Source: Gammaproteobacteria bacterium (GTDB lineage: Bacteria > Pseudomonadota > Gammaproteobacteria > QNFN01). Taken from it: a stretch of 5,038 bases of DNA. A model generated the notes under the pieces. That model saw only the letters and a program-made list of their open reading frames with translations, did not search any database and was not told the DNA's origin. This document shows, piece after piece, positions 1-5,038 of this stretch (positions within the stretch are counted from its first letter, which is position 1; every line of letters starts with the position of its first letter). The DNA lies in contig QNFN01000169.1 of assembly GCA_003645555.1 (NCBI GenBank), positions 1 to 5,038 of the forward strand. The letters are read 5' to 3'. Position numbers and translations under genes: made by a program.

Positions 1-770
1 ACACGACCATCATCGACCGCATCGTCGCCACCATCGCGCCCCGTGCCGACGACCGCCTGGTCGAGATTGGCCCTGGTGAAGGGGCTTTGACGGGGCCGCT
101 GCTCAAGGCCGCCGGCCGGTTGACCGCAATCGAGCTCGACCGTGACCTGGTCGCCCGCCTGCACACCCGTTTTCCCGCCGGATCGGGGCTCGACCTGATC
201 GAGGGTGATGCCCTGGCCTTCGATTTTCGCGCGCTCGCCGGCGCCAGGCGGCTGCGCCTGGTCGGCAACCTGCCCTACAACATCTCCACACCGCTGCTGT
301 TCCACCTGATCGGCCAGCTTGATGCAGTGGCCGACATGCACTTTATGCTGCAGCGGGAGGTGGTCGACCGCCTCGCCGCCGGCCCGGGGAGCAAGACCTA
401 CGGCCGACTGTCGGTGATGGTCCAGATTGCCTGCCGGATCACGCCGCTGCTGCAGGTGCCGCCGCGCGCCTTCCGGCCGCCGCCAAAGGTCGACTCGACC
501 GTGGTCCGGCTAGAGCCGCACCCACAACCGCCGGTCACTGTCGACGACCCGGCGCGCTTCGCCCTGCTGGTCACCGCCGCCTTCGCTCAACGGCGCAAGA
601 CCTTGCGCAACAGCCTGCGCACCCATCTTGATGCCGAGGCGATTGCCGCGTGCGATATCGACCCGGGACGCCGCGCCGAGACGCTGACGCTTGAGGAGTT
701 CGCCTGCCTCGCCAGACAACCAGCGGCCGTCCCTTGCACAAACTCCGGTGACAGAGTAAGAAAAGTCTAG
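1..770 (+). CDS. rsmA: 16S rRNA (adenine1518/1519-N6)-dimethyltransferase RsmA, 5' end missing
   Basis: This enzyme uses S-adenosylmethionine (SAM) to dimethylate two adjacent adenines in the 3'-terminal hairpin of 16S rRNA during late small-subunit assembly in the cytoplasm. The reading frame is open from base 3, giving 255 visible residues. By comparison with E. coli KsgA as remembered, about 22 N-terminal residues, including the FGQNFL segment, lie outside the window. Visible motifs in order are: SAM-binding motif I VEIGPGEGALT (60-92), the acidic ribose-binding residue in AIELDRDL, EGDALAFDF, the catalytic NLPYNIS (267-287), the family block MLQREVVDRLAAGPGSKTYG, then PPPKVDSTVVRLEP and AFAQRRKTLRNSL in the C-terminal RNA-binding part. 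The TTG at 87 lies inside motif I and is not a real start. The C-terminal tail has about the usual family length. The family call is very secure; only the start is unseen. Confidence 0.97.
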   Translation, partial: TTIIDRIVATIAPRADDRLVEIGPGEGALTGPLLKAAGRLTAIELDRDLVARLHTRFPAGSGLDLIEGDALAFDFRALAGARRLRLVGNLPYNISTPLLFHLIGQLDAVADMHFMLQREVVDRLAAGPGSKTYGRLSVMVQIACRITPLLQVPPRAFRPPPKVDSTVVRLEPHPQPPVTVDDPARFALLVTAAFAQRRKTLRNSLRTHLDAEAIAACDIDPGRRAETLTLEEFACLARQPAAVPCTNSGDRVRKV

Positions 771-804
771 TCACCGATCTCACTCACTCTGGAGCAAATA
801 GGAT

Positions 805-1167
805 ATGCCAGTACGCGGCAAGGCTGTAACGATGGACGCGAATCTCGAATTCATGGGTGGACGCATGATGCGCGGCTACATCAAGTCGCTGGGGCCGACC
901 TCGGCCGGGTTCAACAGCGGCGACTTCAACAAGTACCGCAGCGACCCACCGAAGCCGGGGGATATGGCCATCGTGACGATGACCTACACCCGCAACAGCG
1001 CCCCGTTCAATATCAAGCTCGGCTGCCGCCTGGTACAGCTCATGGGCACCATGGCCACACTGGCCCTGAACCAGGGTGACATGACCAACACCGACCGCAA
1101 GGCGATCAAGAAGGTCATGGAGATGCAGATCGCCGAGATTGGCCTCGACGACGGCCCCACGGGCTGA
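805..1167 (+). CDS. Small methionine-rich protein of unknown function, possibly PilZ-like
   Basis: I do not recognise this 120-aa protein. The ATG at 805 has a GGAG ribosome binding site at 791-794, 10 nt upstream; the ATG at 832 (residue 10) is an alternative. It lies 34 bp after rsmA on the same strand with no visible terminator between them, so co-transcription is plausible. There is no signal peptide or membrane segment. Twelve of 120 residues are methionine. The order of elements loosely recalls PilZ domains: an arginine pair (R20, R23), a short TSAGF turn (32-36), a PKPGDMAIVTMTY strand (49-61), a FNIKLGCRLVQLMGTMATLAL strand pair (68-88), and a charged C-terminal helix (96-111). The PilZ c-di-GMP signatures RxxxR and D/NxSxxG are not intact, so a PilZ fold is a weak inference and ligand binding should not be assumed. 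Codon use matches its neighbours and the frame is clean, which supports a real gene. Confidence 0.8.
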   Translation: MPVRGKAVTMDANLEFMGGRMMRGYIKSLGPTSAGFNSGDFNKYRSDPPKPGDMAIVTMTYTRNSAPFNIKLGCRLVQLMGTMATLALNQGDMTNTDRKAIKKVMEMQIAEIGLDDGPTG

Positions 1168-1173
1168 GGCCCG
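1160..1173. terminator. Possible short hairpin at a convergent gene junction
   Basis: CGGGC-TGAG-GCCCG forms a 5-bp GC stem with a 4-nt loop. It overlaps the stop codon of the small gene and lies 13 bp beyond the stop of the convergent malic enzyme gene. It could serve both directions, but neither strand has a T-run after it, so intrinsic termination here is doubtful. Confidence 0.22.
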
Positions 1174-1185
1174 GTAAACCCCGCG

Positions 1186-3456
1186 TCAGGAGACCGCCGC
1201 GTCCGCCGCTGCCAGTGCGGCCAGGTTGACCGTGCCCCGGGTCGTCACCGTACGGTTCAGGATATGCACCGGCTTGGCCACGCCGACCAGGATCGGTCCG
1301 ACCGACACCCCGTTGGCGAGCACCTTGAGCGCGTTGAACGTGATGTTCGCCGCATCGAGGTTGGGCATGATCAGCAGGTTGGCCTGACCGGTCAGTCGCG
1401 ATTTCGGGAAACTGCGGTGGCGCACCTCCTCCGACAACGCGGCGTCGGTCTGCATTTCACCGTCAATTTCGAGGTCCGGGTCGCGTTTCCGGACGATCTG
1501 CAGGGCTGCACGCAGCCGTAGGGCCGACGGGTTGTCGTAGGTGCCGAAGTTCGAGTGCGAGACCAGCGCCACCTTCGGCGTAATACCAAAGCGGCGCACC
1601 TCGGTCGATGCCAGCAGGATGATCTCGACCAGTTCATCGACATCCGGCTCGTAGTTGATGTAGGTGTCGGCGATGAAGAAGGTGCCCTTGTCGGTAATCA
1701 GCAGCTGCATCGCCGCGGTGATGTGTGCCCCTTCGCGCAGGCCGATGATATCGACCACGTGGCGGTGGTGGTCGAGCGCCGCCCCGACCGGACCGGCGAT
1801 CATGGCATCGGCGACACCGTCGCGTAGCAGCATGGCACCAAGCGCGGTCGAGTTGCCGCGCAGCATGCCCTCGGCATCCGATGGCCAGACACCGCGTCGG
1901 CCCATGAGATCGTGGTAGCTCTCGGCCAGTGCCGGGTAGTTGCCGTAGTGGGCCGGATCGATCAGCTCGAAGTCGCTGTCCGGGCGGATACGCAGACCGA
2001 GATCAAGGATTCGTGACAGCACCATCTCACGACGGCCGATCACCAGTGGCGGCAGGGTGCGCTCTTCAAGCAGCGTCTGCACCGCACGCAACACGCGTTC
2101 ATCCTCGCCACTGCAGAACAGCAGTCGACGTGGTTTCTCGCGGATCACCTGGAACACCTCCTTCATCGAGGTGCCGCTGCGGTAGACGTGGCGGGTGAGC
2201 GACTCGCGGTACGCGTCGAAATCCTCGATCGGGCGGGTGGCAACACCGCTCTCCATAGCCGCTTTCGCCACCGCCGGCGGAATCGCCACGATCAACCGTG
2301 GGTCGAACGGCTTCGGGATGATGTACTCGGGACCGAAGGTGAGCGACTGGCCACGGTAGGCGTCGGCGACGATGTCGGAGACCTCGGCCATCGCCAGGTC
2401 GGCGATCGCCTCGACACAGGCGATCTTCATCTCCTCGTTGATGGTCGTCGCGCCGACATCGAGGGCCCCACGGAAGATAAACGGGAAGCAGAGGACGTTG
2501 TTGATCTGGTTCGGGTAGTCCGACCGGCCGGTGGCGATGATGGCGTCATGCCGCACGGCCTTGATCTCCTCGGGCATGATCTCCGGTGTCGGGTTGGCCA
2601 GTGCGAAGATCAATGGCTTGTCCGCCATCTTCACCACGCTCTCGGGCTTGAGCACGCGCGGGGCCGAAAGGCCAAGGAAAATGTCAGCACCCACGATGAC
2701 ATCGTCGAGAGTGCGCCGACCGTCGTCGGGAATGGCATAACGCACCTTGTACGGATCCATATCCTCCGGCCGGCCGTCATAGACGACACCATGACGATCG
2801 GTGACGATGACATGCTCTTTCTTCAATCCCATCGCGACCAGCAGATCGGTGCAGGCGAGTGCCGCGGCACCGGCGCCGGAGACCACCAGGCGCACATCCT
2901 CGATCGCCTTGTCGACCAGGCGCAGGGCGCCAAGAACGCCAGCCGCAGTAGTGATCGCGGTGCCGTGCTGATCGTCGTGGAAGACCGGGATTTTCATCCG
3001 CTCGCGCAGGGCCTTCTCGACGATGAAACACTCCGGAGCCTTGATATCCTCGAGGTTGATGGCACCAAAGGTCGGCTCGAGTCCGGCGATGGTCTCGATC
3101 AGCCGCTCAGGATCGTTTTCATCGATTTCGATGTCGAAGACGTCGATGCCGGCGAACTGCTTGAACAGCACCGCCTTGCCTTCCATGACCGGTTTCGAGG
3201 CGAGCGCCCCGATGGCGCCCAAACCGAGCACCGCGGTGCCGTTGGTAATCACCCCGACCAGATTGGCGCGCACGGTGTAGTCGCTCGCCGTCAGCGGATT
3301 CTCGACGATCTCCTCGCAGGCGTGGGCGACGCCGGGCGAGTAGGCCAGCGCCAGGTCGCGCTGGTTGGCCAGTGGCTTGGTCGCATGAATGCCCAGCTTG
3401 CCGGGTTTCGGATAGCGGTGGTAATGCAGCGCACTCTCGCGCAGGTCTTTGCTCAT
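1186..3456 (-). CDS. maeB: NADP-dependent malic enzyme, malic enzyme/phosphotransacetylase fusion
   Basis: This enzyme catalyses oxidative decarboxylation of malate to pyruvate and CO2 with reduction of NAD(P), linking the TCA cycle to pyruvate and supplying reductant in the cytoplasm. From the ATG at 3456 it is 756 aa, close to E. coli MaeB (759 aa as remembered). The N-terminal malic domain has ALAYSPGVA with the catalytic Tyr39, [20 protein letters not shown] with the catalytic-type Lys94, and metal ligands in NLEDIKAPE (134-142) and [10 protein letters not shown] (159-168). The dinucleotide fold starts at [11 protein letters not shown] (191-201), followed by ALANPTPEI and [18 protein letters not shown]. 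After a linker near 405-430 comes a phosphotransacetylase-like domain with [12 protein letters not shown] (594-605), [13 protein letters not shown] (633-645), [10 protein letters not shown] (665-674) and [21 protein letters not shown]. In this family that domain is generally regulatory (acetyl-CoA responsive) rather than an active phosphotransacetylase. NADP rather than NAD preference is inferred from the family. The gene is intact and stands alone. Confidence 0.96.
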   Translation of the reverse strand: MSKDLRESALHYHRYPKPGKLGIHATKPLANQRDLALAYSPGVAHACEEIVENPLTASDYTVRANLVGVITNGTAVLGLGAIGALASKPVMEGKAVLFKQFAGIDVFDIEIDENDPERLIETIAGLEPTFGAINLEDIKAPECFIVEKALRERMKIPVFHDDQHGTAITTAAGVLGALRLVDKAIEDVRLVVSGAGAAALACTDLLVAMGLKKEHVIVTDRHGVVYDGRPEDMDPYKVRYAIPDDGRRTLDDVIVGADIFLGLSAPRVLKPESVVKMADKPLIFALANPTPEIMPEEIKAVRHDAIIATGRSDYPNQINNVLCFPFIFRGALDVGATTINEEMKIACVEAIADLAMAEVSDIVADAYRGQSLTFGPEYIIPKPFDPRLIVAIPPAVAKAAMESGVATRPIEDFDAYRESLTRHVYRSGTSMKEVFQVIREKPRRLLFCSGEDERVLRAVQTLLEERTLPPLVIGRREMVLSRILDLGLRIRPDSDFELIDPAHYGNYPALAESYHDLMGRRGVWPSDAEGMLRGNSTALGAMLLRDGVADAMIAGPVGAALDHHRHVVDIIGLREGAHITAAMQLLITDKGTFFIADTYINYEPDVDELVEIILLASTEVRRFGITPKVALVSHSNFGTYDNPSALRLRAALQIVRKRDPDLEIDGEMQTDAALSEEVRHRSFPKSRLTGQANLLIMPNLDAANITFNALKVLANGVSVGPILVGVAKPVHILNRTVTTRGTVNLAALAAADAAVS

Positions 3457-3460
3457 CGTC

Positions 3461-3470
3461 TCTCTCACCG
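3461..3470 (-). promoter_or_regulatory. Ribosome binding site choosing the malic enzyme start
   Basis: On the - strand GGTGAGAGA lies just upstream of the ATG at 3456, which begins MSKDLRES and gives the family-typical N-terminus. A GTG at 3468 would add only MRET and would consume this purine-rich stretch, so the ATG is preferred. Confidence 0.6.
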
Positions 3471-3502
3471 GTCACGTGGGTCGGGCCAAGGATGCGGCCG
3501 AA

Positions 3503-3526
3503 CATAGTATGTATACAAGCCTTATG
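3503..3526 (-). promoter_or_regulatory. Probable malic enzyme promoter/operator zone
   Basis: An AT-rich patch in otherwise GC-rich sequence sits about 50-70 bp upstream of the malic enzyme start. On the - strand it contains CTTGTATACATACTATG, with -10-like TATACA, TACTAT or TATGTT hexamers and an 8-bp perfect palindrome TGTATACA (3510-3517). No good -35 hexamer is visible at standard spacing. TTGTATACA resembles half-symmetric GntR-family operators, but the regulator cannot be named. Confidence 0.3.
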
Positions 3527-3546
3527 CCACAGCGGTTTTCACCAAG

Positions 3547-3705
3547 GGAACCTCTGATCAAATCATGAACTCGTATCTGGCACCCAGAATGTCCAGCTTT
3601 TTCGTTGCAAAGCTTCGCAATAGCTAGCTATTACGTGCGTTTTGCGCCTCAAACCTGAACATTCTGAAGCACAATCTACTTCGTCCAGACTTAATCAGAG
3701 GTTCC
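3547..3705 (-). mobile_element. MITE-like palindromic element, complete copy 1
   Basis: This 159-bp non-coding element is bounded by inverted termini: GGAACCTCTGATCAAA at the left and GGAACCTCTGATTAAG read inward from the right (14 of 16 identical). It is flanked by CAAG (3543-3546) and CTAG (3706-3709), a near-match 4-bp target duplication of the form C(A/T)A(A/G), as I remember for IS5. The ends also resemble IS5 ends from memory (about 11 of 16 positions). The two arms of 79 and 80 bp are imperfect complements around a perfect 14-bp centre AATAGCTAGCTATT (3619-3632). An inner pair, CAGAATGTCCAG (3585-3596) and CTGAACATTCTG (3655-3666), matches at 11 of 12. The whole element could therefore fold as one long hairpin. 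No ORF is inside, so movement would need a transposase in trans. The IS5 affiliation is inference; the repeat structure is directly visible. Strand is set relative to copy 2. Confidence 0.85.
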
Positions 3706-3707
3706 CT

Positions 3708-3773
3708 AGCGGCCTTGTAACTGCAGGCTCACAGCCACCGTCCGTACGCCATGGCGTCCGAAGTTTGGCCGCT
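3708..3773. repeat. Nested inverted repeats upstream of the thioredoxin-type gene
   Basis: AGCGGCC (3708-3714) pairs with GGCCGCT (3767-3773). Between them lies a perfect 12-bp palindrome ACGCCATGGCGT (3746-3757), which extends to 16 of 18 paired bases when CG on each side is included. It could be an operator, or a hairpin of old flanking sequence. No T-run follows, so a terminator is unlikely. Function is unknown. Confidence 0.4.
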
Positions 3774-3872
3774 CACCGGGGGTACGGCGGCGGGTTTCCA
3801 CCCATCTTGACCCATGCATGAGCTAGCCTGGAACCAGTTGACGGCATGACCGTCCAAACGAGAACACCATCC

Positions 3873-3878
3873 GAGGGA
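3873..3878 (+). promoter_or_regulatory. Ribosome binding site choosing the thioredoxin-type gene start
   Basis: GAGGGA lies 6 nt before the ATG at 3885. That start puts an ideal signal peptide at the N-terminus. The upstream in-frame ATG at 3846 has no comparable site and would add 13 residues in front of the signal peptide. Confidence 0.7.
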
Positions 3879-3884
3879 ATCGCC

Positions 3885-4925
3885 ATGCGCCGATCACCCA
3901 CCGCCCGCCTCTTGCTGCTCGGCGGCGCCCTGTTGGCCACCGTGGCCATTCAGGCCGCCGAGCCGCAACGTGGCACCTTCAGCGGCGCGGCTGAGACCGT
4001 CTACCCGGCCTGGTTCAAGGCCAGCTTCCTCGATTTCGAGGAGGATATCGCCACAGCCGCCGCCGCCGGGCGCCGCTACCTGCTGTTCGTCCACCAGGCC
4101 GGCTGCCCCTACTGCAACCGGATGGTCGAGGTGAACCTGGCACAAAAGGACATCGAGGAGACCATGCGCAAGCACCTCGATGTCATCGAGCTGAACATGT
4201 GGGGCGACCGCGAGGTGGTCACCGTCGATGGCCAGTCGTTCACCGAGAAAAACTTCGCCCGCGCCCTGAACGTCCAGTTCACCCCGACGCTGATCTTTTT
4301 CGATGAACAGGGCAAGGTGGCGCTACGCCTAAACGGTTACATCCCACCGGCCGAGTTCCGCGTCGCCCTCGACTACGTCACCCAGCACAAGGAGATGGAA
4401 CTGAGCTACCGTGACTACGTCGCCCAACGCGCGCCGGTCACGGCAGCGAAACGCCTCAACAGCGCCCCGTTCCTTGCCGCGCCGCCCTATGACCTGGCGG
4501 CCGTGCATACCGCCGGCAAGCCGCTGGCGGTCTTTTTCGAGCAGACCGACTGTCCCAACTGCGACACCTTGCACCACGACGTGCTGGGCGCCGCCTTGAC
4601 CCGTGACGAACTGGCCGCCTTCCACGCCATCCAGCTCGACATGTGGTCGGACCCGCCGGCCGTGACCCCGGACGGCCAGGCGACAACAGCACGTGACTGG
4701 GCGCGCGAACTCAGCATCGCCTACGCACCGACGATCGTGCTGTGGGCCGCTGATGGCCGCGAGGTGATCCGCTCCGAAGCGTGGTTCAAGACCTTCCACA
4801 CGGCGTCGATCCTCGCCTACGTCAGCGATGGCAGCTATCGCGACCAGCCGAGCTTCCAGCGCTACATCTCGGAACGTGCCGAGAAATTTCAGGAGCAGGG
4901 CGTCGACGTCGACCTCTGGCGGTAG
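3885..4925 (+). CDS. Exported protein with two tandem thioredoxin-fold domains
   Basis: This 346-aa protein is predicted to be periplasmic and to act in thiol-disulfide exchange; its partner and direction (reductase or oxidase) are unknown. A signal peptide is clear: basic MRRSPTAR, hydrophobic LLLLGGALLATVAI, and likely cleavage after A24 (AIQA/AEPQ). There is no lipobox and no further membrane segment. Domain 1 (about 40-168) has FVHQAGCPYCNRM with the CPYC pair at C74 and C77, and the cis-proline loop QFTPTLIFF at P134. Domain 2 (about 195-315) has FFEQTDCPNCDTL with C223 and C226, and AYAPTIVLW at P282. The domains are an internal duplication: IELNMWGD...VTVDGQSFT...ARAL aligns with IQLDMWSD...VTPDGQATT...AREL, and CxxC-to-proline spacing is 57 versus 56. 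It resembles SoxW-like and Thioredoxin_2-type proteins, but I cannot assign a named gene. Base composition matches the neighbours. It appears monocistronic and lies between two MITE copies. Confidence 0.92.
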   Translation: MRRSPTARLLLLGGALLATVAIQAAEPQRGTFSGAAETVYPAWFKASFLDFEEDIATAAAAGRRYLLFVHQAGCPYCNRMVEVNLAQKDIEETMRKHLDVIELNMWGDREVVTVDGQSFTEKNFARALNVQFTPTLIFFDEQGKVALRLNGYIPPAEFRVALDYVTQHKEMELSYRDYVAQRAPVTAAKRLNSAPFLAAPPYDLAAVHTAGKPLAVFFEQTDCPNCDTLHHDVLGAALTRDELAAFHAIQLDMWSDPPAVTPDGQATTARDWARELSIAYAPTIVLWAADGREVIRSEAWFKTFHTASILAYVSDGSYRDQPSFQRYISERAEKFQEQGVDVDLWR

Positions 4926-4946
4926 CTGCGGCCGGAACCGCGCTAA

Positions 4947-5038
4947 GGAACCTCTGATTAAGTCTGGACGAAGTAGATTGCGCTTCAGAATGTTCAGATT
5001 TGAGGCGCAAAACGCACGTAATAGCTAGCTATTGAGAA
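4947..5038 (+). mobile_element. MITE-like element copy 2, cut by the window edge
   Basis: This second copy starts 21 bp after the stop codon of the thioredoxin-type gene, and 92 bp are visible. It is the reverse complement of the right part of copy 1 with 3 substitutions (at 4981, 4998 and 5035) and no indels, so 89 of 92 bases are identical. It begins with the same terminus, GGAACCTCTGATTAAG, and is preceded by CTAA (4943-4946), which again fits a C(A/T)A(A/G) target. The central palindrome AATAGCTAGCTATT is at 5020-5033. The other arm lies beyond the window, so completeness cannot be judged. Confidence 0.88.

Larger units (their letters stand above)
3469..3884. other. Gene-free gap between divergent genes
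   Basis: This stretch of about 415 bp separates the divergent malic enzyme and thioredoxin-type genes. It holds, in order: a GC-rich malic enzyme leader with an AT-rich pocket at about 3503-3526, the 159-bp MITE-like element with its 4-bp flanks (3543-3709), nested inverted repeats at 3708-3773, and a roughly 110-bp leader of the thioredoxin gene. That leader carries two TTGAC sequences (3807 and 3838) resembling -35 boxes, but I see no good -10 partner for either. I find no small coding gene or RNA gene here. Confidence 0.7.

Noticed and set aside
3415..3426. Substitution within the malic enzyme glycine motif (GLGAIGAL, residues 78-85, where E. coli MaeB has GLGNIGAL as remembered)
   Set aside because: The surrounding catalytic block is intact and variation at this position appears natural in the family, so it is not evidence of inactivation.
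1186..3468. GTG at 3468 as the malic enzyme start
   Set aside because: The ATG at 3456 has a purine-rich site directly upstream and gives the usual family N-terminus.
2188..3507. A 439-codon open frame on the + strand opposite the malic enzyme
   Set aside because: It lies antisense to a gene with unmistakable domain motifs. Its translation is rich in R, G, D and H as expected of a GC-rich shadow frame, with no recognisable motif.
3846..3884. Upstream ATG at 3846 as the start of the thioredoxin-type protein
   Set aside because: It lacks a good ribosome binding site and would place 13 polar residues ahead of a textbook signal peptide that begins at 3885.
4329..4799. A 156-codon open frame on the - strand inside the thioredoxin-type gene
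   Set aside because: It is fully antisense to a gene with duplicated, motif-bearing domains, and its composition is typical of a shadow frame.
4828..5028. A 66-codon open frame running from the end of the thioredoxin gene into MITE copy 2
   Set aside because: It is out of frame with the real gene, has no ribosome binding site, and its C-terminal part is just translated MITE sequence.
3547..5038. CRISPR-like repeat pair
   Set aside because: There are only two copies about 1.2 kb apart and in opposite orientation, with a gene between them and transposon-like ends. This is not an array.

Overview
The window is a GC-rich bacterial chromosomal segment. Its RsmA and malic enzyme proteins closely resemble those of Gammaproteobacteria (the RsmA reads almost in register with the E. 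coli protein as I remember it). No marker fixes the genus. A free-living, possibly sulfur-oxidising gammaproteobacterium is only a guess from the thioredoxin-type protein and the overall style.

Layout from left to right. (1) The 3' part of rsmA (ksgA), a 16S rRNA dimethyltransferase, on the + strand and cut by the left window edge. (2) After 34 bp, a small methionine-rich protein of 120 aa on the + strand, of unknown function, with a weak resemblance to a PilZ-type beta-barrel. (3) Convergent to it and only 18 bp away, a complete multidomain malic enzyme (maeB type, 756 aa) on the - strand, with an N-terminal malic enzyme and a C-terminal phosphotransacetylase-like domain. (4) A gap of about 430 bp between the divergent starts. 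It holds the likely malic enzyme promoter, a 159-bp palindromic MITE-like element and nested inverted repeats. (5) A complete + strand gene for an exported protein with two tandem thioredoxin folds (CPYC and CPNC). (6) Starting 21 bp after its stop codon, a second copy of the same element in opposite orientation, running off the right edge.

The genes look like ordinary core or semi-core functions: rRNA modification, the malate-pyruvate node with NAD(P)H supply, and periplasmic thiol-disulfide chemistry. Nothing links them into one pathway. Only rsmA and the small downstream gene could share a transcript.

The most notable structure is the pair of nearly identical inverted MITE copies bracketing the thioredoxin gene. 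Their ends and 4-bp flanks resemble those of IS5-type elements. I see no CRISPR array, tRNA, rRNA or transposase gene, and no convincing novel defence or multi-gene system.
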